Positions 41,341 through 50,754 of a stretch of 55,086 bases of DNA are shown here, in pieces; within the stretch, counting starts at the first letter, position 1; each line of letters opens with the position of its first letter. The notes beneath the pieces were generated by a model, which did no database searches, was not told the origin of the DNA, and was given only the letters and a program-made list of their open reading frames with translations. Location: NCBI GenBank assembly GCA_902780395.1, contig CACZFH010000007.1, positions 1-55,086 on the forward strand, read 5' to 3'. The translations under genes and the position numbers were made by a program. The stretch comes from an uncultured Erysipelotrichaceae bacterium. Lineage in GTDB: Bacteria > Bacillota_I > Bacilli_A > RF39 > UBA660.

Positions 41341-44300
41341 TTATGTTAAATTTTTCTTAACAATAACATATTTAATTTCTTCATCAATTAATTGATTTCC
41401 ATCATATAATTTAAAGACAACTTTATAAGTACCACTTGTTAAACTACTTTGTAATTGGAAATCTAAAGATTCCTCATCATCACTCATTGTAAAGCTTACT
41501 TCATTTCCACTAACAACAGTCAAATTATTGGTAAATAATTGACTAAATGGAACCGAATCATACTCTATAGCATCAATAGAAGTAACCTTTCTCTTATAAA
41601 TTTCAACCCTAAAGTTTGGATTTGTCAATTGTGACTCATATTTTACATCATAAGTATTAATTCTAGAACCAGCTAAATTCAAACCAGTTTCACCATTAAC
41701 AACTTTCGCCAAATCATCACAATCAACAGTAATTGAGTTATCAGCACTAACAACCGTTACATTAAATTGTTGAGTAACTGAGTTTTCTTGATGCGAATTA
41801 TGAAGACCATCGTCAGAAGCAAATAACACATATCGAACTTTATACTGTCCAGCTGGTAAATTCTTATTAGCAACAATTCTCATATTACGATTCAAATTAG
41901 ATACTTTATTAGATAGTTTAATTCTAAAGATACCATCACCATCAGCAAAGTATTCTTGATTACCTACAAAGATACTTGTACCAATTAATAAACTTGAACT
42001 AACTGGATCATCATTCATATCTAAGAATATAACATTAAGACCCATACTACTTGATTCATAATTTGTATCAATAACAGATTCACGGTTTTCTGTTTCATTA
42101 TATTGAATTTCTGTAGCATATGAAAATTCATCAGCAATATTATAATACAAATAAGAATCTGTATCTTGAATAGTTTGATTCAAAACAACATTACTACTTT
42201 CATAAGTATTATAAACCATCAAATCTTCACGAATACCTAAAACACCTAATTTAGTACGATCCTCATTATCACGCAATTCAAATAAAATATTATTATTTAA
42301 ATGATCACCTGTAGTAGTCGTCTCTTTAAAGTCAAAGATAAAGATAAATTCCTCATCAGCAAAATGACTATCCGAATCATAATATAATTGATTAGCAATA
42401 CTATCATCATATGTATTATTAGTACTAGTACTATCCATTAATATAAACTGATCCAGTCGATAAGAAACCTCATTATATTGATTCATTTGTTGAACAGAAT
42501 CATCATACACAGCTTGTGTAACTCTAAAATAATAATAATTAGGTCTATCATCATTAGCACCAAAATCTAACATTGTAATCATTGTATTTAATGGTAAAAC
42601 ATGATCACTAGTAATAACATGATAATAATCATTATTACGTCCATAAACACTTTCAAATGTTGGACTAGATAAAATCATCGAAAAATAAGCTGTAAACTGA
42701 CTTTGATTAGTAATATTAACCATAGTAGAAGAAGGCATTTCATACTTTCTATCATAAGTAATAGAAGCATCATAACTATCTCCATCATTATACTTTCTAG
42801 CAACTAAATTAATAGTAACAGTAATAAATGTTATATCATAATCAATAGCATTAATAGGAACAGCCGCTTGTAGAGTCAAAACAACTGTACCTAAATTAGC
42901 TTGTAAATCAATATTCTTAGTATGGTACAAATAAAACATCAATGACGGAGCAACCGCTCTACTATCAGTATGATAATAATCATCTCCTAAAGTATCTCCA
43001 TCTCCATCACTAATCAATTTAGTAACTCCATAACTCATCCACTCTTGAGTTTCAGCTTTCATAGATAAACCTAAAACACTATTAGCCTCTTCTGGAGTTT
43101 GGCCAATTCTTGGTACTAAGTTAGAGTCAATCAAACTAACATCAGGATTTAAACCACTACTATCAAATCCTAAAACAGTAAAAGTTGTATCTCCATCAGC
43201 AAAATCAATTAATTGTAATTCATAAGTACCTAAAGAAGAATACTTAGAAGCAGTTAAAGTAAATTCATAATTAATAGCTTCAAATCCAATAATCCAACGA
43301 TAACCAGTTTCTCCAATAGGGCTAGGATCAATATAGTATGTTTCAATAGAAGTAAAAGTCTCTTCATCTAATTGATTTGAATAGAAACCGTCTTTAGTAA
43401 TATCATGATTAACATTACGTAAACCAACTACATAACTACCACCAATAATTTCTAAAGAAGCATTACCACTATCTCCATAAGAAAAAGCCGGATCATATAA
43501 ACCAAAACGATAAGTACCATTATCAAATGCTTGATACATTCCAAAGAATGTCATACCTGTTACTCTACCATAAGAAGTAGCCGCCTGATTAACCGTAACA
43601 TTTAAGTTTTGACCAGGAATCATATAAATACGATTATCAACATTTTTAGTAACAGTTCCATTATCATCATCAATATTTACAGTAGCTGGTACTAACCCAT
43701 TATTAGTATCAACACCACTATAAAATTCCTTTAATAAGTTAGCATTATGATGCATCATTAAAGTAGAATTATTCTTTAAAATCAAATGATCAATAATATT
43801 AAGAGAATAATCAATATCAGAATACTCATTAGTACGGTCTGTTGTACCATATAATTCTATAACCGAAGAATCTATTACTAGATTATTTGCTCTTTGAATA
43901 GAAATACAAACATTAGGATGAGCAAAAGTACCTAAATTCTTAACATTAACATTAGAAGTTCCAGAAGAACTAGATGCATTACCACTACCAAAGATACTAC
44001 CATTAATAACGAAATCATGAGAATGAGATTCATAACCAGAACCATCAATATTAACAGTAATACCTTCTGTTACCGAAATAAATGTCCAGTCATAAGTAGT
44101 ACTTCCAGAGGCATTACTTTCACCTCCACCAAAAACAGTACCAGAAATAACAATATCATCTTCAACTAATCCATTTAAATTAACAGCACTAGTTCCGATA
44201 TTCGTTTCTGTAATACCATAAACAACAGCCATTTTTGGTCCACCATAAACATTTCCATGAATCTTTCCACCAACAATATTAACTTTAGCAATAGCCCCAC

Positions 44301-47300
44301 CATTAGCTGCTAAACCAGTAGAAGCTGCATTTCCTGAACCAAAGACACAACCATCATTAGGAGCCACACTTGTTGCTGTTCCAATTTCAGAAGATCCATC
44401 AATTGTAATAGTAGAATTACCAGCAACAACGGCTGTACTACCATTACCACCAGCAAAAGCATTTCCTTGAATATGACTATCAGTAACATATACTAATGTA
44501 CTTCCATCAACAACTCCTTCATTTCCTCCACCATAAATATTATTAATTACAGTAGAAGAATTTATATCTAGAAGTGTATTAGTACTAACTCCAGCAGCAT
44601 CTCCACCACCATAAATATCAGTAGCTGTTGTATTAGTTACAGAAACATTGGTTGACCCAACACCTGCACTTTTACCACCACCATAGATAGTTCCAATCGT
44701 ACCAGAAGTAGTTGTAATATTAGCATTAGTAGTTATTCCACCAAAGTTGTTACCACCATAAACATTAGAAATCATTGGTGTTGTTGTATTACTACCGATA
44801 TTAACATTAGAAGTAGCTATATCACCAGATTCATTAGAACCACCAAATACATTTCCAACTGTACCATTTAAAATGGTAACATGAGAAGTCGTAAGACCAG
44901 CTTCATTTCCTCCACCATAGACATTATCAATAGTACCACTATGAATCGTTACATAAGATGTAGTAGCTCCTGCATTATCTCCTCCACCAAACACATTCGT
45001 AATAGTAGAAGTAGTAGCATCAACATTAGTTGTTCCAGTTGTACCACCTTGATTATTTCCACCATATAAAGCAGTTAATTGTGATCCAGTAATATCCACA
45101 TCACTAGTAGTAACATCTCCACTAACATTAGAACCACCAAATACATTACCAGCAGTAGAATTAGTAATCGTTACATGAGAATTAGTAAGTCCAGCTTCTT
45201 TTCCACCACCGTAAACATCATTAACAGTAACTCCTGTAACATTGACATAAGAATTAGTAGAATCAGCTTCATTTCCACCACCATAGATATCTCCAGTGAT
45301 TGTTCCACCACTAACATCTACATGAGTAGTAGCTGTTCTTCCATCTTCGTTATTTCCACCATATATATCTGTAACACTACCTGAAGTAACCGTAACATTA
45401 GAAGTTGTTACATTTCCTATTACGTTAGATCCACCATATAGATTACCCGTAATAGTAGAACCTTGTAAACGAATATCCGTAGTATTTTGACCAGTATTAT
45501 TACCTCCACCATAGGCATTACCAATCGTACCACCATTCAAATAAACGATATCTGAACCACTAGGTTGTCCTGCAGCATCATTTCCACCATAAACAGTTCC
45601 AATCGTACCACCATCAACAGTAACAGTAACATTACCAACCACTCTTGGTGTATAACTAGAAGATCCTTTACCACCACCAAAGACACTATTTTGAATCGTA
45701 CCACCTTCAATGGTAACACTTGTAGTTCCACCAGCTGTTGTAGTTGTATAGTTAGCAGCATTAACCGTACCATAAGCAGAACCACCATAAACAGAACCTT
45801 TAATTAAACCGCTTGAAATAGTAACATCAACATTATTACGTACAAATGTACCACGGGTATAAACACTATTATTGCTGGTGTAACCACCTTCACCACCACC
45901 GTAGACATCATTATCAATTTCGCCACCATTAATGTTAACATTAACAGATCCATAAATAATACCACTACTATTACTTCCACCATAAACAGAACCTTTAACC
46001 ACTCCATTAGTCATAGTAATATTAACTGTTGAAGTAACAGAAGTACTACCACTACCATTATTATTTCCACCACCATAGACATTTCCATTGATAGTTCCAC
46101 CTAATAATTGAATATTAGTAGTTGACGTATTAGAAGAACTTTGAGCCCCAACAGAACCATAATTTCCTCCACCATAAACGTTCCCTGCTATTTCAGCTTG
46201 ACCATCGATAATGACATTAGAATTATCGGCAGCACCTAACCCATCTTTATTAGTATTACCATTACCAACTCCAAAGACAGATCCAATTTCTGCTCCAAAC
46301 AAAGCATTTGCTGCTCCACCTACTTTACAATTACCACCAACATAAATAAAGGTATCACCATATAAAACACCAGTATCCGAACTACTATTAGTAATTGTAG
46401 AACCATTACTACCACCAAAGATATTATTATTAACAACTCCACCAGTGGCATTAACAACACGATTTCCATAAGTAGCTCCAGATCCCGAAGAAGCAAAAAT
46501 TACATCAACACTTCCACCTTTTACATTAATATCAACACTATTAAGATCTTGAGTAGCTTGAACAGAACCTAATCCACCAATGATGTTATAAATATATCCA
46601 CCTTCAACTGTAATTCGACGATATCCATAAATTGTCGCACCACGACCACCTACATAAATACCAGAATATAATCCATTCTTACTAGTTCCAAAACTACCAC
46701 TTCTAACATAGATATCATATAACTTAGAAGTATTATCATTACCTCGTACTGTAACAGTACCACCATGCCCTTGGAAAGAATAATAAACATTCAAATTATC
46801 ATTATCATTAAGTGCTCTATCAATATCACAACCTAAATATGTTTTAGAGTAAACATACAAAGTACCTCTTGCTCCTGTAGATTCATATTGATAAATATTA
46901 TTATATTTTCCACTTTCAATAATCAACGAAAAATGATAAGGATCACTAGCCGAACCTTTTGTAAATGAAGAAGTTCTAAAAGTACCACCCCAAACACCTT
47001 TCATCCATCTATTACTAGCTTGAGAAATTCCTCTACCTACTTTAAAATTAAAATAATTTCCAACAAGGGCATTGGTACTAACATAACTACTACTTGAAGT
47101 TAAAGAAGCACTTGCTGATGTATCTGTCGTTATATTAAGATGTTCAATTCTAGCATCAGCATTAGCAACCATACTATCCCATGATAAACGAATAGTTCCA
47201 CCTGTATTATTATTTCCATTAATACCTGTAATCGTAACAGGTTTGGTAATAGAAAAACCATCATGAGTTCCACTTAAAATCATAATATTAGTATCTCTAG

Positions 47301-49392
47301 TAACTAAGTAATAATATTGAGTAGTACCTTGTGCATAATTAACGTTTCCGTATTCATCATAATATTGAAGTAACTTATAATAATTACAAGTACCGCTGCA
47401 ATTACCATGCATCAAATTACCATTACCATCATATAACCCTTCAACACTTCCACCATTATAAACCGTTACTCTTTGATAATTACCAGCAACAATTTTATCA
47501 CTTGCAAAATAAGGTGTAATAACCAAAGTATAGCTTGGTGTATGCATCCTAACAACAGCATCAGGAGGATTTGGGAAAGTTAATTCATAATAAGTAGTAC
47601 CCTGAATATAATCAGAAGTATCATTAAGTGTTAAATAAGTACATCCACCACGAGTTGTACAACGAGTTCCTGGAGTAATATACTGTCCATTTGTTTGATA
47701 GCAATCAACATCATTTGGAAAATAACTATAACGTGCAAGAGTTTTTTGAACATAATAACCGGACATATCCTCATAAATACGTTCCTCTTCATTAGGATAT
47801 TCTTCCATTCCTCTATTTTTTAAATTAGTAAAACTAGTAGACGTTACCGTAGTAGCATCAGTCCAAGAAGTTTTAAATTCAATCGAAATAGTCTCTCCAG
47901 CACTTGCTGGAATAGTAACTGTTCTTTCATAATAATCCATATCTAATTGAATTACTGCATTAGGATAATCAGTAACCCAACCATTAAAAGCTTTTCCTGT
48001 AGGTCTCTTAGCCCAAGGATTATCAATCAAAGTAAAAGTAACTTTACCATCTACAATTGGATAATATTTATAATAATAAATCTTATCATAAGCTTCCGTA
48101 TTACTTACTTGTCCATAAATAGTATTGTCATTTACATCATGACTATCATAAACCATATAAACTTTTGCTAAATTAGTATCACCATATAAATTATGATTTT
48201 GCCCATCAGGAATAGTTGAATCAGCAGAAAAAGTATAATTCATTCCTAAATAATGATTATAATCACTAGTTAAATCATTTAAATAAAGAGAAGTCCCACT
48301 ATATCCAGTATCATGTAAAGTAATAGAAGCAGCCTTTCTAATAGAAAAATTAAAGCTCTTAGACTCTACCGGTACATCTTCTACTTTTTCTTCAAAAATA
48401 CGTAAAACAAAATGATTATCAACATAATCCCAATAAAAAGGGCTTTCCATATTTTCATTCAATTTAGCAAGTAGAGCTTCATCAGTAATAACATCCTCTT
48501 GTTGATAATAATGATCATCATGATAATAGAAATAGTTAGGAATATCAATATTCTCTAAATCTGTAGAACTATTAATTAATGTAATATGATTAACAAAATT
48601 AGTAATCTCAGGTAATTCTTCTCCCCCAAAGAAAGTTAATGTTTGATTCTCTAAATTACTTGTAATTTCACCATCCAAATAAACATTATGAACTTTACTA
48701 TGATTGGCATCACCCATAAATGCATAAATATAATTATCAGCAGTAGTTACTTTAGAAAAATCAATATTATAATTAAGTAAAATAATATTCTGAAAAACAG
48801 AAAGAGTCTCGCCAGATTCTGTATCGGTAACCTCATTAATACCAATAAAAGGCGAAACAACAATTTTAATTTCACTATCTTCTACTTCAATCCGATAATT
48901 ATCAACCGTTAATCTTTCAATAGAAGCATCTTTTGTCTTTGTAAATAAAGAATAATAAGATTCCTCAGAAAAAACAACAGGTTCAACAATCTTAAAATTC
49001 TTAAGAGCATAGCCAGCCCCATCAAAATGACCAGCAAATATTCTTTCTTCTTCCCCTTCTATAACACCAATTGGTTTAATAGCATTCTGATTAAAATCAA
49101 TATCATTTCCTAAAGAATAATACAAATTACTATAAGCAAAAGAATTGTCTCCCTCAATTAATTGTTTAAAATACATATATTCAGATGCATCTTTAATAAT
49201 ATAAGGATTCTCTTTAGTACCATTTCCTAAAGAAAAACTAGTTGCTACTGTATAACCATCCCATCCATCTGGATCTGCTAATGTATAAACGCTTGTTATA
49301 AAAGAATAAATTCCAAAAGAAGCAACAGCCAAAATAAAAAGAGCAGCAAAATAAAGATAGATTTTTGTACTGATATTAAAATTCTTTTTCAC
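41341..49392 (-). CDS. Giant repeat surface protein with YGGGN-type beta-helix
   Basis: The 2683-residue protein has one N-terminal membrane helix (about 10-33). A signal boundary near TLADPDGWDG, a GNGTKENPYII motif and a GLUG-like FAGHFDGAGYALKNF segment (near 125) follow. A Cys-containing Tyr-rich region (about 340-700) comes next. Residues about 985-1765 form an array of 25-residue repeats built on V-Y-G-G-G-N, a parallel beta-helix design typical of adhesins. The C-terminal 900 residues hold several beta-sandwich-like domains. There is no LPXTG anchor. The start is the GTG at 49392, eight bases after GGAAG; the GTG at 49401 lies directly against the ribosome site. It follows the extended SipW gene by 16 bases, probably one transcript. 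Confidence 0.9.
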   Translation of the reverse strand: MKKNFNISTKIYLYFAALFILAVASFGIYSFITSVYTLADPDGWDGYTVATSFSLGNGTKENPYIIKDASEYMYFKQLIEGDNSFAYSNLYYSLGNDIDFNQNAIKPIGVIEGEEERIFAGHFDGAGYALKNFKIVEPVVFSEESYYSLFTKTKDASIERLTVDNYRIEVEDSEIKIVVSPFIGINEVTDTESGETLSVFQNIILLNYNIDFSKVTTADNYIYAFMGDANHSKVHNVYLDGEITSNLENQTLTFFGGEELPEITNFVNHITLINSSTDLENIDIPNYFYYHDDHYYQQEDVITDEALLAKLNENMESPFYWDYVDNHFVLRIFEEKVEDVPVESKSFNFSIRKAASITLHDTGYSGTSLYLNDLTSDYNHYLGMNYTFSADSTIPDGQNHNLYGDTNLAKVYMVYDSHDVNDNTIYGQVSNTEAYDKIYYYKYYPIVDGKVTFTLIDNPWAKRPTGKAFNGWVTDYPNAVIQLDMDYYERTVTIPASAGETISIEFKTSWTDATTVTSTSFTNLKNRGMEEYPNEEERIYEDMSGYYVQKTLARYSYFPNDVDCYQTNGQYITPGTRCTTRGGCTYLTLNDTSDYIQGTTYYELTFPNPPDAVVRMHTPSYTLVITPYFASDKIVAGNYQRVTVYNGGSVEGLYDGNGNLMHGNCSGTCNYYKLLQYYDEYGNVNYAQGTTQYYYLVTRDTNIMILSGTHDGFSITKPVTITGINGNNNTGGTIRLSWDSMVANADARIEHLNITTDTSASASLTSSSSYVSTNALVGNYFNFKVGRGISQASNRWMKGVWGGTFRTSSFTKGSASDPYHFSLIIESGKYNNIYQYESTGARGTLYVYSKTYLGCDIDRALNDNDNLNVYYSFQGHGGTVTVRGNDNTSKLYDIYVRSGSFGTSKNGLYSGIYVGGRGATIYGYRRITVEGGYIYNIIGGLGSVQATQDLNSVDINVKGGSVDVIFASSGSGATYGNRVVNATGGVVNNNIFGGSNGSTITNSSSDTGVLYGDTFIYVGGNCKVGGAANALFGAEIGSVFGVGNGNTNKDGLGAADNSNVIIDGQAEIAGNVYGGGNYGSVGAQSSSNTSTTNIQLLGGTINGNVYGGGNNNGSGSTSVTSTVNITMTNGVVKGSVYGGSNSSGIIYGSVNVNINGGEIDNDVYGGGEGGYTSNNSVYTRGTFVRNNVDVTISSGLIKGSVYGGSAYGTVNAANYTTTTAGGTTSVTIEGGTIQNSVFGGGKGSSSYTPRVVGNVTVTVDGGTIGTVYGGNDAAGQPSGSDIVYLNGGTIGNAYGGGNNTGQNTTDIRLQGSTITGNLYGGSNVIGNVTTSNVTVTSGSVTDIYGGNNEDGRTATTHVDVSGGTITGDIYGGGNEADSTNSYVNVTGVTVNDVYGGGKEAGLTNSHVTITNSTAGNVFGGSNVSGDVTTSDVDITGSQLTALYGGNNQGGTTGTTNVDATTSTITNVFGGGDNAGATTSYVTIHSGTIDNVYGGGNEAGLTTSHVTILNGTVGNVFGGSNESGDIATSNVNIGSNTTTPMISNVYGGNNFGGITTNANITTTSGTIGTIYGGGKSAGVGSTNVSVTNTTATDIYGGGDAAGVSTNTLLDINSSTVINNIYGGGNEGVVDGSTLVYVTDSHIQGNAFAGGNGSTAVVAGNSTITIDGSSEIGTATSVAPNDGCVFGSGNAASTGLAANGGAIAKVNIVGGKIHGNVYGGPKMAVVYGITETNIGTSAVNLNGLVEDDIVISGTVFGGGESNASGSTTYDWTFISVTEGITVNIDGSGYESHSHDFVINGSIFGSGNASSSSGTSNVNVKNLGTFAHPNVCISIQRANNLVIDSSVIELYGTTDRTNEYSDIDYSLNIIDHLILKNNSTLMMHHNANLLKEFYSGVDTNNGLVPATVNIDDDNGTVTKNVDNRIYMIPGQNLNVTVNQAATSYGRVTGMTFFGMYQAFDNGTYRFGLYDPAFSYGDSGNASLEIIGGSYVVGLRNVNHDITKDGFYSNQLDEETFTSIETYYIDPSPIGETGYRWIIGFEAINYEFTLTASKYSSLGTYELQLIDFADGDTTFTVLGFDSSGLNPDVSLIDSNLVPRIGQTPEEANSVLGLSMKAETQEWMSYGVTKLISDGDGDTLGDDYYHTDSRAVAPSLMFYLYHTKNIDLQANLGTVVLTLQAAVPINAIDYDITFITVTINLVARKYNDGDSYDASITYDRKYEMPSSTMVNITNQSQFTAYFSMILSSPTFESVYGRNNDYYHVITSDHVLPLNTMITMLDFGANDDRPNYYYFRVTQAVYDDSVQQMNQYNEVSYRLDQFILMDSTSTNNTYDDSIANQLYYDSDSHFADEEFIFIFDFKETTTTGDHLNNNILFELRDNEDRTKLGVLGIREDLMVYNTYESSNVVLNQTIQDTDSYLYYNIADEFSYATEIQYNETENRESVIDTNYESSSMGLNVIFLDMNDDPVSSSLLIGTSIFVGNQEYFADGDGIFRIKLSNKVSNLNRNMRIVANKNLPAGQYKVRYVLFASDDGLHNSHQENSVTQQFNVTVVSADNSITVDCDDLAKVVNGETGLNLAGSRINTYDVKYESQLTNPNFRVEIYKRKVTSIDAIEYDSVPFSQLFTNNLTVVSGNEVSFTMSDDEESLDFQLQSSLTSGTYKVVFKLYDGNQLIDEEIKYVIVKKNLT
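44100..46500 (-). repeat. YGGGN repeat array within the giant protein
   Basis: About 25-29 degenerate copies of a 75-base (25-codon) unit. Each encodes (V/I/L)-(Y/F)-G-G-(G/S/N)-(N/K/D)-x-x-G, followed by a Thr/Ser/Asn-rich strand of the form x-V-T-I-x-x-G-T-I. Nucleotide copies diverge, so amplification is not recent. The low-complexity sequence generates spurious open frames on both strands. Confidence 0.85.
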
Positions 49393-49408
49393 TGCTCTCA
49401 CTTCCTAA

Positions 49409-50638
49409 TTAATAATTTTCAATTTTAGCCATTCTTTCAATTTTATCTAATTCAAATACATTTTTATTATCAAATTTATTAGATACTTTCTGCATAAAAG
49501 ATATCAATGTTTTTACTTGTTTAATTGCATTTTTATCTGACTTTTGAATTTGACGGAACAAATTGTCTTTATCAAACATTACTTTATATCTTAATATTTT
49601 ATAAATACCATCAAACATCTCATCATCATTATATAAAATAGAATAAGTTAACAACCTCAAGAACACATAAATAGGCATATCAAACACACGATTTCTAATA
49701 ATCTCCGTTAATCCAACACGATTCAAATCATAATCATATATTTCTGTAAACTTAGGGCTTGAAATATCATCCAATAATTGTTCCACATTATTTAATAATA
49801 ATAAATGACATAATCTATAAACATATTGATATTTAGCCAACCATTTCTTGTTCATTCTCGCTTTTGCAACATTTTTGTTTTTACATTTCAAAATAGATAC
49901 TACCAAATCAATGGTTTCTTTTTCAACAGCTTCTCTTTTTTTCTTTTTATCAGGTTCTTCAACCATATATTCATCAAAATCTAATACCTCTACTTCATTT
50001 TCTAATTCTTTTTCATGAGATCTCTTTAATTTTTCCATCTCTTCAATAGCAATAGTAACTGTTAATCCAGTAGAAGTATCTTCAACTACAGGCTTAGGGC
50101 TTTCAAAGATAGCATCTGGTATTTTAACCGGAGCCTTAGTTTCTTTTACCACAAACTTCTTAATAATATTATCAAAATTAACAAGTGCTAATAGAATAAA
50201 TACAATTAAGAAAATAGCAATCGTTTTCAATATAAAACTAGGTGAAATAATGAACTTAACTTTACCAATAATTTGATCTCTAGTAATAGCATCATCTACT
50301 GCATTATTCACATCACCTTTAGTAATATAAGTATTTCCATTCTTATTTACCAAACGATGAGTAATAATATCTCCATCTTTATTCTTATAAGTAATAATTT
50401 CATTGGTTTTAACATCTTTTGTTATCTTAACAAAGATAACATCATCCACTTCAATTGTTCCTGACATACTACCAGTAGCAACAACAAAATAAGTATAACC
50501 AAAAACATTAACATAATCCTTCTTCAATAAATCAGTAACAATAAAAGTATAAACACATAGTAAAACTAATAATACCAAAAAGCCAGTCGCAACATACTTT
50601 AAGATATCCTTCACTTTTTTCACCCTTGTCACCACCAA
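49409..50638 (-). CDS. SipW-type signal peptidase with a long cytoplasmic extension
   Basis: The 409-residue protein begins with an S26B signal peptidase: first helix (about 14-36), ATGSMSGTIEVDD with the catalytic Ser near residue 57, ITHRLV with the His near 93, DVNNAVDDAITRDQIIGKV near 110, and a second helix (about 135-155). About 240 further residues follow: an acidic linker, then a helical domain (KWLAKYQYVYRLCHLLLLNN near 265). SipW proteins are usually near 190 residues. The extension would be cytoplasmic and may couple processing to the neighbouring ATPase or giant protein (inference). All candidate starts are TTG or GTG: 50638 is the longest, but GTG at 50623 or 50614 has a better ribosome site. 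It has its own extended -10 promoter. Confidence 0.88.
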   Translation of the reverse strand: MVVTRVKKVKDILKYVATGFLVLLVLLCVYTFIVTDLLKKDYVNVFGYTYFVVATGSMSGTIEVDDVIFVKITKDVKTNEIITYKNKDGDIITHRLVNKNGNTYITKGDVNNAVDDAITRDQIIGKVKFIISPSFILKTIAIFLIVFILLALVNFDNIIKKFVVKETKAPVKIPDAIFESPKPVVEDTSTGLTVTIAIEEMEKLKRSHEKELENEVEVLDFDEYMVEEPDKKKKREAVEKETIDLVVSILKCKNKNVAKARMNKKWLAKYQYVYRLCHLLLLNNVEQLLDDISSPKFTEIYDYDLNRVGLTEIIRNRVFDMPIYVFLRLLTYSILYNDDEMFDGIYKILRYKVMFDKDNLFRQIQKSDKNAIKQVKTLISFMQKVSNKFDNKNVFELDKIERMAKIENY

Positions 50639-50659
50639 TCCATTCTATTCTCACTTTAC

Positions 50660-50668
50660 ATTATAGCA
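50660..50668 (-). promoter_or_regulatory. Extended -10 promoter of the extended SipW/giant protein unit
   Basis: CTATG-C-TATAAT on the minus strand (TATAAT at 50660-50665), just beyond the terminator of the 541-residue gene. Confidence 0.55.
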
Positions 50669-50694
50669 TAGAAAAAAAAACTATAAAAGTTTTT
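50669..50694 (-). terminator. AT-rich terminator of the 541-residue gene
   Basis: AAAAACT (50676-50682) and AGTTTTT (50688-50694) form a 7-bp stem with a five-base loop and a T-run on the minus strand. It is about 60 bases after the stop and weaker than the other terminators here. Confidence 0.5.
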
Positions 50695-50754
50695 TTATCA
50701 ATATTATGAATAATTTTTAATAATAGTATTCCCAATTTATTAAATACCATACTT

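Noticed and set aside
44881-46007. Several open frames on both strands inside the giant protein gene
   Set aside because: They are by-products of the repetitive GGN/ACC codons in the YGGGN array and lack start signals.
44100-46500. CRISPR-like periodic repeats
   Set aside because: The periodicity is a protein-coding 75-base unit in a single open frame with diverged copies; there are no fixed repeats, unique spacers or cas genes.
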